Origin: Roseiarcus sp963737365
Lineage (GTDB): Bacteria; Pseudomonadota; Alphaproteobacteria; Rhizobiales; Beijerinckiaceae
Assembly: GCA_963737365.1 (NCBI GenBank)
Contig: CAVTSD010000001.1
Span: forward strand, 1,550,001 to 1,614,000
Direction of reading: 5' to 3'
DNA length: 64,000 nt
The position numbers and the translations under genes were made by a program. The notes below the pieces were generated by a model. The model saw only the letters and a list, made by a program, of their open reading frames with translations. It was not told the DNA's origin and did no database searches. This document shows positions 1 to 8,523 of this stretch, piece by piece; the first letter of the stretch is position 1, and the number at the start of each line of letters is the position of its first letter.

Positions 1-95
1 TCGCACTCCGCAGCCTTCGCAACGGCGACCGAGCCCAAGATCAAGCCGACGCAAAACGCGCTGATGAAAGGTCTCGCAGTCCTTGTTCCTCCCAT
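1..95 (-). CDS. N-terminus of an exported protein (partial)
   Basis: The frame is open from an ATG at 95 to the window edge, giving 31 residues. After a short basic start (MGGTRTARPF) there is a hydrophobic core (ISAFCVGLILGSVAVA) and an Ala-rich possible cleavage region (AKAAEC), which is the shape of a Sec signal peptide. The remainder lies outside the window, so no family can be assigned. The start is uncertain: a GGGAGGA stretch lies just inside this ATG with no good start codon after it. Real gene or chance frame cannot be settled here. Confidence 0.35.
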   Translation of the reverse strand, partial: MGGTRTARPFISAFCVGLILGSVAVAKAAEC

Positions 96-259
96 TGCGG
101 ATAACGCGTCTACGCCAGGCGCGTGCCAGCCTGACGGCGCTCCCAAGGTTGGAACTTCGAGCGGAGGAAGTCGAGAGCGGCTCGGTCCAACGGGCGGAAA
201 TTACAACATGGGCGCGCTGGCTCGCAGAGTTATGAAATTCATGATTTATTTGACTCTGC

Positions 260-287
260 TTGACAAAAACAGAATATGCGTTATGAT
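260..287 (+). promoter_or_regulatory. Consensus-like sigma-70 promoter
   Basis: A perfect -35 hexamer TTGACA (260-265) is followed after 16 bp by TATGAT (282-287), five of six matches to the -10 consensus. This is unusually good for a GC-rich alphaproteobacterium. It points into the repeat and then toward the dehydrogenase gene at 762. The equivalent place in copy 2 has TTGTGT-17 bp-TATTGA. Assignment is by sequence match only. Confidence 0.5.
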
Positions 288-473
288 CCTGGCCGATGAC
301 GGACTGGATTGGGAATGGCGGCGGGTCGGCGACTTCGGCGCTCGACCCGATGAAAAGCCGTCGACGGCCTCGCGCTCGGTTGGCTGTCAGTTCGGACACA
401 ACTTGAGATGGAGCAGGACGATTTTTTTACTCCAATTGCTCATAACCAATTGAAAAGTCACGTTTCCAAAAAA

Positions 474-511
474 TAAACGCTAGTAAAGCGCAGCATTTTT
501 ACTAGCGTTTA
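474..511 (+). other. Perfect 14-bp hairpin in repeat copy 1
   Basis: TAAACGCTAGTAAA (474-487) is the exact reverse complement of TTTACTAGCGTTTA (498-511), with a 10-nt loop. GCGTTTA-like words continue to about 535. Copy 2 keeps the stem (34789-34800 with 34817-34828) despite changes inside and outside it, which suggests the structure is selected. It lacks the GC-rich stem plus T-run of a standard terminator. Confidence 0.7.
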
Positions 512-761
512 GGCGCGTTAATTGGCGTTTAAGCGCGCTTATTCGCGCATTTTATTGGGCAGTCGCTCGCCCCTGAGTTGTGAAAGCGTCCAATTCCCGA
601 ACGCGCGCCTGGCGCCTCTCATCTCCGGAGCCCCGGCCCAAACCCTCGACGCCTGCCGCGCTGATCAATATAGATCGGGGTCCGCCGGATTGACCCGTTG
701 GGTGGGAAACCAATTCAGGCGCGTCACAAATGCGGCCGCGATGGGCCCCGAGGATGTTGCG

Positions 762-1965
762 ATGAGCGCCTTTCATGGGCCGGATCTCGGCCCCTTTCAG
801 TGGGACGATCCGCTCCTCATCGAGGGCCAGCTCACCGGAGATGAGCGGATGATCCGCGACACGGCGCGAGACTTCGCGGCAAAGGAGCTCGCGCCCCGCG
901 TGCAGAAGGCCTACCTCGAGGAAAAGACCGACCCGGAGCTGTTCCCGCTCATGGGCAAATCGGGCCTGCTCGGGGTGACGCTGCCGGAGGAATTCGGCTG
1001 CGCCGGCGCGGGCTATGTCTCCTACGGCCTCGTCGCGCGCGAGGTCGAGCGGGTCGACTTCGGGCTTCCGCTCGATGATGAGCGTGCAAAGCTCGCTCGT
1101 CATGTATCCGATCCACGCCTATGGCGACACCGCCCAGCAGCGCAAGTATCTGCCGGGCCTCGCGCGCGGCGAACTCATCGGCTGCTTCGGCCTGACCGAG
1201 CCGAACGCCGGTTCCGATCCCGGAGGCATGATCACGCGGGCCGAGAAGATCGACGGCGGCTACCGGCTCACGGGCTCGAAGACGTGGATCAGCAACGCCC
1301 CGATCGCCGATGTCTTCGTGGTCTGGGCGAAATCGCGCGCGCACAACGATCAGATCCGCGGATTCATCCTCGAAAAGGGCATGAAGGGGCTCTCCGCGCC
1401 GAAGATCGAGGGCAAGCTCAGTCTGCGCGCGTCGGTCACCGGCGAGATCGTGCTCGACAATGTCGAGGCGCCGGAAAGCGCGCTTCTGCCGAATGTCTCA
1501 GGCTTGAAGGGGCCGTTCGGCTGCCTGAATCGCGCGCGCTACGGCATTTCCTGGGGTACGATGGGGGCGGCCGAGGATTGCTGGCGCGCCGCCCGCCAAT
1601 ACGGCCTTGACCGCAAGCAGTTCGGCCGGCCGCTCGCCCAGACCCAGCTCTTCCAGAAGAAGCTCGCCGACATGCAGACCAGGATCGCGCTCGGGCTCCA
1701 GGCGTCGCTCAGGGTCGGGCGGCTGATGGATGAGGGTCGGGCCGCGCCCGAGATGATCTCGCTCGTCAAGCGCTCGAATTGCGGCGATGCGCTCGACATC
1801 GCGCGGGCCGCGCGCGACATGCACGGGGGTAACGGCATCCAGATCGAATACAAGGTCATGCGCCACCTCGCCAACCTCGAGACCGTCAACACCTACGAGG
1901 GCACTCACGACGTTCACGCGCTGATCCTCGGGCGCGCGCAAACCGGCCTGCAGGCGTTCTTTTGA
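762..1965 (+). CDS. gcdH: Glutaryl-CoA dehydrogenase (frameshifted in this assembly)
   Basis: Acyl-CoA dehydrogenase family flavoprotein that oxidises and decarboxylates glutaryl-CoA to crotonyl-CoA in lysine and glutarate breakdown. The first part (762 to about 1058) reads MSAFHGPDLGPFQWDDPLL and ends at REVERVD; the rest continues one frame over with SGFRSMMSVQSSLVMYPI, GCFGLTEPNAGSDP (FAD/substrate loop) and the C-terminal NTYEGTHDVHALILGRA. An extra T at 1059/1060 causes the break: the expected GACTC reads GACTTC. Removing it gives 400 residues, the normal family length. The start at 762 has AGGA upstream; an in-frame ATG at 741 is an alternative. The stop overlaps the next gene, implying an operon. 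An assembly error is more likely than a true pseudogene. Confidence 0.88.
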
Positions 1966-3113
1966 GCGCGAGCGCGCTCGCCGGCGTGCGGGTGCTTGAG
2001 CTTGCGCGCGTGCTGGCCGGCCCGACCACAGGGCAGACTCTTGCCGATCTTGGCGCCGACGTCATCAAGGTTGAAAGCCCGGAGGGCGACGAGACGCGCG
2101 CCTGGGGCCCTCCGTTCATCGATACGGATGGCGCGCTCTCAGCCGCTTATTTCCATTCGTGCAACCGCGGCAAACGCTCGATTGTCGCCGATTTTACGAC
2201 CGAGAGGGGGCGCGAAATCGTGCGCCGGCTTGCGGCGCGATCGGATGTGCTCATCGAGAATTTCAAGGTCGGCGGCTTGCGGAAATTCGGCCTCGACTAC
2301 GAAAGCCTTCAAGCGCTCAATCCGCGCCTCATCTATTGCTCGGTGACCGGTTTCGGCCAGACCGGCCCTTATGCGACACGCGCCGGCTACGACTTCCTCA
2401 TCCAGGGCATGTCGGGAATCATGAGCATCACCGGCGAACCGGACGGGTCGCCGCAGAAGGCGGGCGTCGCGATCAGCGATCTGTTCACCGGGCTTTATGG
2501 CGTCATCGCCATCGAGGCGGCGCTGATCGCACGCGAGCGCAATGGCAAGGGCCAGCACATCGACCTCGCGCTGTTCGATTCGATGATCACGATGCTCGCC
2601 AATCAGGCGATGAATTTTTTGGCTTCTGGGCAATCGCCGAAGCGAATGGGCAACGCCCATGTGAACCTTGCTCCATACCAGACGCTGCCGGTCGCGGACG
2701 GCTGGCTGATCGTGGCGGTCGGCAACGATGGGCAGTTCGGGCGCCTCTGCGGGGTGCTCGGCGTGGAAGGACTCGCCCGCGACCCCCGCTTCGCCACGAA
2801 CCCTGGGCGGGTGACAAACCGCGTGGAGATGGATCGCGAACTCACGGCCAAGACTGTTTCATGGAAGCGCGACGATCTTCTCGCCGCGCTCGAAAAGGCG
2901 GTCGTGCCCGCGGGACCGATCAACACCATCGCCGACTTGTTCGACGATCCGCAATTCAAGGCGCGCGGCATGCGGATCGAGCCGCAGGGAACGCCCGGCC
3001 TTCGCAGTCCCATCCTGATGAGCGACAATCCTCTTGCGCTCAACCGCCGGTCGCCGAACCTCGGCGAGCATCAAAGCGAGATCCTGCGCGAGATCGGGCT
3101 CGAGGACGACTAA
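1962..3113 (+). CDS. CaiB/BaiF class III CoA-transferase (probable glutarate CoA-transferase)
   Basis: Full-length (383 residues) member of the formyl-CoA transferase/CaiB family. It begins LAGVRVLELARVLAGPTTGQ, followed by LADLGADVIKVESPEGDETR, the typical N-terminus. The conserved Asp nucleophile region is seen as GYDFLIQGMSGIMSITGEPD, and HIDLALFDSM follows later. These enzymes move CoA between carboxylic acids. Its TTG start overlaps the stop of the glutaryl-CoA dehydrogenase gene by 4 bp (TTGA), so the two are translationally coupled and the likely substrate is glutarate with succinyl-CoA as donor. The substrate is inferred from context only. Confidence 0.88.
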   Translation: MSASALAGVRVLELARVLAGPTTGQTLADLGADVIKVESPEGDETRAWGPPFIDTDGALSAAYFHSCNRGKRSIVADFTTERGREIVRRLAARSDVLIENFKVGGLRKFGLDYESLQALNPRLIYCSVTGFGQTGPYATRAGYDFLIQGMSGIMSITGEPDGSPQKAGVAISDLFTGLYGVIAIEAALIARERNGKGQHIDLALFDSMITMLANQAMNFLASGQSPKRMGNAHVNLAPYQTLPVADGWLIVAVGNDGQFGRLCGVLGVEGLARDPRFATNPGRVTNRVEMDRELTAKTVSWKRDDLLAALEKAVVPAGPINTIADLFDDPQFKARGMRIEPQGTPGLRSPILMSDNPLALNRRSPNLGEHQSEILREIGLEDD

Positions 3114-3155
3114 GCGCGGCTTGACGCCGCTCGGCCACGGGCGGCAAATCGAAGC

Positions 3156-3761
3156 ATGAGCGCGATTCGAAACGTCTGCGTCTATTGCGGGTCCAGCGAC
3201 GGCGCCGACGCGCGGTTCGGCGGGGCGGCGGAGGAACTCGGACGGGCTCTCGCGGCTGGGGGCGTCGGGCTCGTCTATGGCGGCGGAGGCGAAGGGTTGA
3301 TGGGGCGCGTCGCCAGGTCTACGCTTGCGGCCGGCGGCCATGTGACCGGAATTATTCCGAGCTTCCTCATCCGCAAGGAACATCCGCTGACCGCCGTCCA
3401 GGAGATGGTGGTCGTCGAGGACATGCACGAACGCAAGCAGGCGATGTTCGATCGCGCCGATGCTTTCGTCGCCTTGCCGGGTGGAGTTGGCACGCTGGAA
3501 GAACTGGTCGAGCAGCTGACCTGGGTCCAGCTCAATCGCCACACGAAGCCGGTGCTTATCGCCGATATCGGCGGCTTTTGGCGCCCGCTGCTCGCCCTGC
3601 TCGCACACATGCGCATCGAAGGCTTCATTCGCGACGGCTTCGAGACGCGCTATGGAGTGGCTGAAAAAATAGAGGACGTGCTGCCGATGTTGCTCGCTGC
3701 GGCGGAACGCCGCCAAGCCGAGCCGGAGCCGCGGGACGCGGCTTCACTCGACAAAATGTAA
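3156..3761 (+). CDS. LOG family protein (nucleoside 5'-monophosphate phosphoribohydrolase)
   Basis: 201 residues, typical for the TIGR00730/LOG family, which removes the base from nucleoside monophosphates and in plants activates cytokinins. The start VCVYCGSSDGAD, the glycine-rich LVYGGGGEGLMGRVA and the signature ALPGGVGTLEEL are all present, as is the downstream acidic/Thr segment TWVQLNRHTKPV. It lies 42 bp after the CoA-transferase on the same strand and may be read through from it, although the functions are not obviously linked. Family assignment is firm; physiological substrate is not known. Confidence 0.9.
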   Translation: MSAIRNVCVYCGSSDGADARFGGAAEELGRALAAGGVGLVYGGGGEGLMGRVARSTLAAGGHVTGIIPSFLIRKEHPLTAVQEMVVVEDMHERKQAMFDRADAFVALPGGVGTLEELVEQLTWVQLNRHTKPVLIADIGGFWRPLLALLAHMRIEGFIRDGFETRYGVAEKIEDVLPMLLAAAERRQAEPEPRDAASLDKM

Positions 3762-3868
3762 CGGCAGGGCGCCGAGGGCGGGTCCGTTCTCGAGGCTCCG
3801 TCGCCATCGTGGCGCCATCGTCGGGAACGCATGCTTATGCGGCTCGGGCGACGAGCGGGAGACAATTC

Positions 3869-4267
3869 ATGACGAGATGGACCGTGGCGGCGGCGCTTTT
3901 CGGAGCTTTCTGCGGCGTCATCGTCGCGCCGGCGCTCGCGCAGAACACGGCGCAGGCCGCCGCCATGCCGACGAAGCTCAGGCCCAAGACTTCAGAGCCG
4001 AAGACTGCCGATGGCGCGGCGACAGTCGCGATCATAGTGACGAACGCGCGCAAGGCCGATCTTATCCAGTTGCAGGCGACCGAAAGCGGCTTGGTGAGCT
4101 GGAAGAAGGTGTTGGGCGCTCTGAAATCCGGCGGTCACGCATCGGCCCAGCTGCCGCGTCCCTTCAATTGCCGCGTCGATTTGCATGGAACCTTCAGCGA
4201 CGGCCAGTCGATGGATGCGTCCGACGTCGATGTCTGCGCCCAGAAGACGCTCAATCTGACGGATTAG
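3869..4267 (+). CDS. Small secreted protein of unknown function
   Basis: 132 residues from the ATG at 3869, chosen because GGGAG lies just upstream and the N-terminus then becomes a clean signal peptide (MTRWTVAAALFGAFCGVIV, cleavage after APALA). An earlier in-frame ATG at 3809 would bury the signal. The mature part has a single Cys pair (FNCRV and VDVCAQ) and ends in TLNLTD, suggesting a small disulfide-bonded periplasmic domain. I do not recognise the family. It converges on sodB. Confidence 0.7.
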   Translation: MTRWTVAAALFGAFCGVIVAPALAQNTAQAAAMPTKLRPKTSEPKTADGAATVAIIVTNARKADLIQLQATESGLVSWKKVLGALKSGGHASAQLPRPFNCRVDLHGTFSDGQSMDASDVDVCAQKTLNLTD

Positions 4268-4273
4268 GGTGAG

Positions 4274-4302
4274 GCGCCCTCCGGCCCAAAGCCGGGGGGC
4301 GC
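4274..4302. terminator. Bidirectional terminator-like hairpin
   Basis: GCGCCCTCCGGC (4274-4285) pairs with GCCGGGGGGCGC (4291-4302) over 12 bp with one G-T wobble and a 5-nt loop. It sits between the convergent secreted-protein gene and sodB, where it could end both transcripts. There is no strong T-run. Confidence 0.65.
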
Positions 4303-4311
4303 AAGCTGAAA

Positions 4312-4902
4312 CTACTTCTGGCCGTAAAGCTCGGCGACATATTCCCAATTGATGAGATTATCGACCCAGGCCTTAAGGTAGTCGGGCCGACGATTGCGAT
4401 AATCGATGTAGTAGGAGTGCTCCCACACGTCGACGCCGAGGATCGGCTTCGCGCCGTGGACAAGAGGGTTCTCGCCGTTCGGCGTCTTCATCACCTGAAC
4501 CTTGCCGTCCTTGACTGCGAGCCACGACCAGCCGGAGCCGAACTGCGTGACGCCGCCCTGGATGAAGTCCTCCTTGGCCTTGTCGATGGAGCCGAACGAA
4601 TCCTTGAGCGCCTTCTCAATTTCGCTTGGGATCTTGCTTCCGCCGGGCTTCATCCATTTCCAGAAATGGGTGTGATTATAATGCTGGCCAGCGTTGTTGA
4701 ACACGGCGGCGTTTTTGCCGAACGAGCCTTTGACGATTTCCTCGAGCGGCTTGCCTTCCCATTCGGTGCCTTTCAGCGCGGCGTTGCCGTTGTTGATGTA
4801 GGCCAAATGATGCTTGTCGTGATGGAATTCGAGGGTTTCCGCCGACATATGGGGTTTCAGCGCGTCGTGCGCGTAAGGCAGATCGGGCAGCGTGAAGGCC
4901 AT
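4312..4902 (-). CDS. sodB: Superoxide dismutase, Fe-type
   Basis: 196-residue Fe/Mn superoxide dismutase that converts superoxide to peroxide and oxygen. It starts MAFTLPDLPYAHDALKPHMS with AAGGAG upstream of the ATG at 4902; the open frame extends further upstream but lacks homology. Metal ligands are visible: His in TLEFHHDKHHLAY, His in QHYNHTHFW, and Asp/His in GVDVWEHSYYIDY. The Gln in FNNAGQHYNH is the position usually filled by Gln in the iron enzymes, so iron is predicted. There is no signal peptide, hence cytoplasmic. Confidence 0.93.
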   Translation of the reverse strand: MAFTLPDLPYAHDALKPHMSAETLEFHHDKHHLAYINNGNAALKGTEWEGKPLEEIVKGSFGKNAAVFNNAGQHYNHTHFWKWMKPGGSKIPSEIEKALKDSFGSIDKAKEDFIQGGVTQFGSGWSWLAVKDGKVQVMKTPNGENPLVHGAKPILGVDVWEHSYYIDYRNRRPDYLKAWVDNLINWEYVAELYGQK

Positions 4903-5077
4903 GATACGGCTCCTTGGGAGGTTAGGGGCGAAATCAAAACCCGAGTTAGGGTGGCCCCATGGGCCACATTTAGTCCTCGGACGCCAGCGCCGCAACTGCA
5001 TGACAATCCCTCGCTCCGCGGCTTGAGCTCCCTGTTAACTGACGTGTATGAGCTCGTGTTCCTTGGAGGGATTCGCG

Positions 5078-5356
5078 TTGCATCTTTCGAATGAGCGCAT
5101 GCTCGTCATCTTAGCTGTCGGCGCGCTCGCCGGATGGCTGATCGGCAAGGTGCTGCGCGGCAATGGTTTCGGGCTTGTCGGCGACGCTGCGATCGGAATC
5201 GTCGGAGCGCTGATCGGCGACTGGCTTATGCCGCGCTTCAACTTCCATTTCTGGAGCGGCCTCACCGGCATGATCATCGAAGCAGCCATCGGCTCGATCG
5301 CCCTTCTGGTTATTCTGCGCACGGTCGGGGCCAGCGGATGGGGCGGCGGGCGCTAG
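5078..5356 (+). CDS. GlsB/YeaQ/YmgE-type small membrane protein
   Basis: Very hydrophobic protein of about 93 residues with three membrane segments and the glycine-rich pattern of the transglycosylase-associated/YeaQ family (GWLIGKVLRGNGFGLVGD, GIVGALIGDWL). The TTG at 5078 is preferred because GGAGGG lies 7 nt upstream; an ATG at 5099 is possible. Members are often stress-induced, but no activity is established. It precedes a universal stress protein by 16 bp, so the pair probably forms a stress operon. Confidence 0.82.
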   Translation: MHLSNERMLVILAVGALAGWLIGKVLRGNGFGLVGDAAIGIVGALIGDWLMPRFNFHFWSGLTGMIIEAAIGSIALLVILRTVGASGWGGGR

Positions 5357-5372
5357 TTTTTAAGGGATATCC

Positions 5373-5810
5373 ATGTTCAAGCATATTCTGATTCCGACCG
5401 ACGGTTCCGACCTGTCGCGCAAGGCGATCCTCTATGGCGTGCAGCTCGCCAAGGAGACCGGAGCGAAGGTGACGGGACTAACAGTCGTTGAGCCCTACCA
5501 GCCAGTGGGCATGGATACCGTCTACATTCCACTAGACGAGGGCGATTACGAAGAGCAGGCGCGCGTCCTCTCGGGAAAGGCGATGGAGCAGGTGAAGATG
5601 GCGGCCAACGCGGCAGGTGTGCCTTGCGAGACCATCCGCGAGGTAAACGACCAGCCTTATCGCGCCATCATCGACGCTGCGAAGGCGCTTAGCTGCGACC
5701 TTATCGTCATGGCGTCGCACGGGCGGCGCGGAATCTCGGCTCTACTGCTCGGCAGCGAAACAGCAAAGGTGCTGACGCATTCGACCATTCCGGTGCTGGT
5801 CTATCGCTGA
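5373..5810 (+). CDS. Universal stress protein UspA family
   Basis: 145 residues, single Usp domain. The N-terminus MFKHILIPTDGSDLSRKA contains the conserved Asp of the nucleotide pocket, and the C-terminal GRRGISALLLGSETAKVLTH carries the ATP-binding G-x2-G-x9-G-S/T pattern, so this copy probably binds ATP. Cytoplasmic. It sits directly after the small membrane stress protein and converges on the NfeD gene with only 24 bp between. Confidence 0.92.
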   Translation: MFKHILIPTDGSDLSRKAILYGVQLAKETGAKVTGLTVVEPYQPVGMDTVYIPLDEGDYEEQARVLSGKAMEQVKMAANAAGVPCETIREVNDQPYRAIIDAAKALSCDLIVMASHGRRGISALLLGSETAKVLTHSTIPVLVYR

Positions 5811-5834
5811 CTACGGGTCCTAGCCCCAAGCAGC

Positions 5835-6287
5835 TTAGTCGACCCGCTCGACGCGTAAGAGCGAGCCCTGTTCCACGGCGATCACCTTCACCATCGCGCC
5901 CGCCGGGCAGTCCGGTCCGGCGACGCGCCAGGAACTGTCGCCGACGCGAATACGCCCATAGCCATGCGTGATTGCTTCGTCCAAGAAGAAATCGGCGCCG
6001 ATCATCGCATGGGCGCGGCTTCGCGGCAGCGGCCCGGGGCCCTTGTCGAACGATCCATAAACACGACGGCCGATAAGAACCAACGCCGCAACCAGAACGG
6101 CGAACAGCATGAGCTGCGCGACGAAGCTCATCGGCCAGACGTAGTCCACCGCCCCGACGATCGCCGCTGCGGCGCCGAACCAAATGAAGAATGCGCCAGG
6201 CGCAAGCGTCTCGATCGCGCTAAGAACGAGCCCGGCGACGAGCCATGCGAGCGCGATGAGGTGAGGCGGTTGCAGCAGCGTGTCCAT
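5835..6287 (-). CDS. NfeD family membrane protein
   Basis: 150 residues: two or three N-terminal membrane helices (LIALAWLVAGLVLSAIETLA, FFIWFGAAAAIVGAV, LMLFAVLVAALVLIG) followed by a soluble OB-fold-like domain (GADFFLDEAITHGYGRIRVG, then VKVIAVEQGSLLRVERVD). This is the short NfeD form that pairs with SPFH proteins in membrane microdomains. It lies 23 bp downstream of the SPFH gene on the same strand, matching that known partnership. Confidence 0.88.
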   Translation of the reverse strand: MDTLLQPPHLIALAWLVAGLVLSAIETLAPGAFFIWFGAAAAIVGAVDYVWPMSFVAQLMLFAVLVAALVLIGRRVYGSFDKGPGPLPRSRAHAMIGADFFLDEAITHGYGRIRVGDSSWRVAGPDCPAGAMVKVIAVEQGSLLRVERVD

Positions 6288-6310
6288 GGTGGCCTCCGGG
6301 CGATCCTCCT

Positions 6311-7363
6311 TTAGGGAGGGGTCGCGCCGGGCGGCGCATTGTCAGGTCCTTGCCAAGGGGAAACCGGCGGCGTGTTCGTCGGGCCCGCGTTGGGCACAGG
6401 CCCGGGAGGGCGGGGCCGAGGAGCCGGCCGTGCCGGGGCGACGGCCTCCGCGCCCATGGCGCTCGCGGCGATCTGGCTCAATCCGCCGAGCGTGCCGGCG
6501 AGCGCGCTCAGCTCCATGGGCACGATCACGAGCTTCTGATTAGGCGATTGCGCGAAGGCGTGGAGCGCGGCGATGTATTTCTCGGCGATCAGGAAGTTCA
6601 CAGCCACCACGTCGCCGTTGGCGGTCGCTTCGCTCACGACCCGCGTGGCCACCGCCTCGGCCTCAGCGGTTCGCTCGACCGCCTCGGCGGCTCGGAACGC
6701 CGCGTCGCGGCGGCCTTCGGCTTCGAGCACGAGCGCCGCCTTGCGGCCTTCCGCCCGGGTGATGTCGGATTGCCGCATGCCTTCGGCTTCAAGGATGACG
6801 GCGCGCTTCTCGCGCTCGGCCTTCATCTGCCGCCCCATCGCGTCCACAAGGTCTCTGGGCGGCACAATATCCTTGATCTCGACCCGCGTGACCTTGATGC
6901 CCCACGGCTCCGAGGCGGCGTCGATCACCGTCAAAAGCCGCGCGTTGATCTCGTCGCGATGCGAGAGAAGCTGGTCGAGATCCATCGAACCCATGACCGT
7001 GCGCACATTGGTCATGATGAGATTGCGCAGAGCCATTTGAAGATCGGAGATCTCGTACGCCGCGCGCCGGGCGTCGAGCACCTGATAGAAGGCGACGCCG
7101 TCCACAGTCACGGTCGCATTGTCCTTCGTAATGATCTCCTGGCTCGGGACATCCATGACCTGCTCCATGACGTTGAGCTTGCGGCCGACGGTGTCGATGT
7201 AGGGAACGATGAGCCCGAGACCTGGCGAAAGGGTCTTGTAATAGCGACCGAAGCGCTCGACCGTGTAATTGTAGCCCTGAGGCACCTGGCGCACGCCCAT
7301 AAGCGCCGTGATGACCACGAAGGCGACGACGACAAGCGCGAAGATGGTTGCGCCCTCTAGCAT
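6311..7363 (-). CDS. SPFH/band-7 (stomatin, QmcA-like) membrane protein
   Basis: 350 residues. One N-terminal membrane anchor (TIFALVVVAFVVITALMGV) is followed by the SPFH domain (VPQGYNYTVERFGRYYKTLSP onward), a basic/acidic coiled-coil stretch (about 200-260, rich in RAEGRKAALVLEAEGRRDA) and a Pro-rich tail. Such proteins oligomerise as scaffolds at the inner membrane and support protease and quality-control complexes. It forms a two-gene operon with the NfeD gene. The low-complexity Pro tail is longer than usual. Confidence 0.9.
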   Translation of the reverse strand: MLEGATIFALVVVAFVVITALMGVRQVPQGYNYTVERFGRYYKTLSPGLGLIVPYIDTVGRKLNVMEQVMDVPSQEIITKDNATVTVDGVAFYQVLDARRAAYEISDLQMALRNLIMTNVRTVMGSMDLDQLLSHRDEINARLLTVIDAASEPWGIKVTRVEIKDIVPPRDLVDAMGRQMKAEREKRAVILEAEGMRQSDITRAEGRKAALVLEAEGRRDAAFRAAEAVERTAEAEAVATRVVSEATANGDVVAVNFLIAEKYIAALHAFAQSPNQKLVIVPMELSALAGTLGGLSQIAASAMGAEAVAPARPAPRPRPPGPVPNAGPTNTPPVSPWQGPDNAPPGATPP

Positions 7364-7521
7364 CGACGGATCGCCTCTGATGTGATTAAGCTCATGGGAT
7401 CAACGCCCCACGGGCGCGAGCTTACCCGCTTCCGGGAAGGCATGCGACTTCCGTCTTGTCCGGGGCTTGACGGGCGCTGTAAGCGATTTCCTCTCCCGCC
7501 CGAGCCTGTTCGTCCCGGCCC

Positions 7522-8523
7522 CTACGACCTCGCGAGCGGCGCCGCCGCGCGGAGATTGTCCTTCGCCTGGTCCGCGCGGGACCGCCTCAGCCGCACCAAT
7601 TGCTGGTCAGCGAGCACGCCAATCAGGATGACCGTACCCATGACGGCGAAATTGAGTGAACTTGGGATGCCGAGCAGATTGACCAGGTTCTGCAGAACCT
7701 GCAGCAGAATCGCGCCGAGCACGATGCCAAGGATCGAACCCTCGCCGCCGCGCAACGAACAGCCTCCCAGAACGGCGGCCGCAATCCCGTAAAGCTCAAA
7801 GAAATTGCCGTGCGAGGCGGGCGAGATCGAGCGGGTGTACATCGTGAGGAAAATCGACGAAATGCCAGCGAGCGCGCCGCAGATGACATAGGCGGCGACG
7901 ATGATCTTTTTGGTCGCGATGCCGGAGAAGCGCGCCGCCTCTTCATTCTTGCCGATAGCGAAGAGATAGCGCCCGAACACCGAACGATGCAGCAGCACCC
8001 CCATGATCGCCGCAACGATCAGGAAGATGACGAAGGTGTGCGGTACACCGTAGGTGCGCCCGGTCGTAATCCATTCGAGCGCCGGAAAGGTTTGGCCGAA
8101 CTCGAATCCGGCCGTGCCGTCGTCGGTGTACCAGCGCGCGACGCCCCGATAGATCAGGAGGCCGCAGAGCGTCACAACGAAGGGCTGAAGGTTCATTCGG
8201 GTGATGAGAAACCCATGCACGAAGCCAAGGATCACGCCGAAACCGATGATGATGAGGACGGCCAGGATCCACGGCAGGTGATAATTCACGAGCAAGTCGA
8301 CGAACACGACGCCGAACAGAGCGAATTCCGAGCCGATCGAAAGGTCGATGCCGCCCGTGATGATGACGAAGCCCTCGCCGATGGAGAACAGGCCGAACAG
8401 GCCAACGAGGTTGGCTGTATTCGCCAGATTGATCGGCGAGATGAAGCGCGGATTGAGAAAAGCCACCACCGCGCCGACGACGACGATGAGCAGGAAAAGT
8501 CCGAGATCTTTCTTCAACATCAC
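7522..8523 (-). CDS. Sugar-type ABC transporter permease (RbsC-like)
   Basis: 333 residues, nearly all hydrophobic, about ten membrane helices. The segment GGIDLSIGSEFAL and the later GGCSLRGGEGSILG are the hallmarks of the ribose/xylose/galactoside permease family (BPD_transp_2). Its start overlaps the end of the ATPase gene by 4 bp, so it is translated from the same message. Inner membrane. The actual sugar cannot be read from the sequence. Confidence 0.92.
   Translation of the reverse strand: MMLKKDLGLFLLIVVVGAVVAFLNPRFISPINLANTANLVGLFGLFSIGEGFVIITGGIDLSIGSEFALFGVVFVDLLVNYHLPWILAVLIIIGFGVILGFVHGFLITRMNLQPFVVTLCGLLIYRGVARWYTDDGTAGFEFGQTFPALEWITTGRTYGVPHTFVIFLIVAAIMGVLLHRSVFGRYLFAIGKNEEAARFSGIATKKIIVAAYVICGALAGISSIFLTMYTRSISPASHGNFFELYGIAAAVLGGCSLRGGEGSILGIVLGAILLQVLQNLVNLLGIPSSLNFAVMGTVILIGVLADQQLVRLRRSRADQAKDNLRAAAPLARS

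Larger units (their letters stand above)
255..545 (+). repeat. Dispersed repeat, copy 1 (about 290 bp)
   Basis: This segment is alignable by eye along its length with 34581-34855. The shared parts, in order, are a promoter-like block (around 260-287), a CCGATGA block (around 350), a CAAC-TGAGA block (around 400), a near-identical T-rich block (ATTTTTTTACTCCAA), a TTGAAAAG block, and an AT-rich tail with a perfect hairpin followed by repeated GCGTTTA words. It is clearly more AT-rich than its surroundings. No convincing protein is encoded. It lies upstream of the glutaryl-CoA dehydrogenase gene. Its nature is unknown: a non-coding RNA unit or the end of a lost mobile element are both possible. 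Confidence 0.75.

Noticed and set aside
64..453. Plus-strand frame of 129 residues
   Set aside because: No family, no good ribosome-binding site, and it runs through the promoter-like head and blocks of the non-coding repeat; copy 2 has no equivalent frame.
498..540. GCGTTTA words as replication-origin iterons
   Set aside because: No repA/parAB or DnaA-box cluster nearby, and the words occur in both dispersed copies, so a repeat-borne feature is more likely.
1059..1060. gcdH and the other four frameshifted genes as genuine pseudogenes
   Set aside because: Each has a single one-base defect in otherwise intact coding sequence and all defects share one sequence context, which points to a technical cause.
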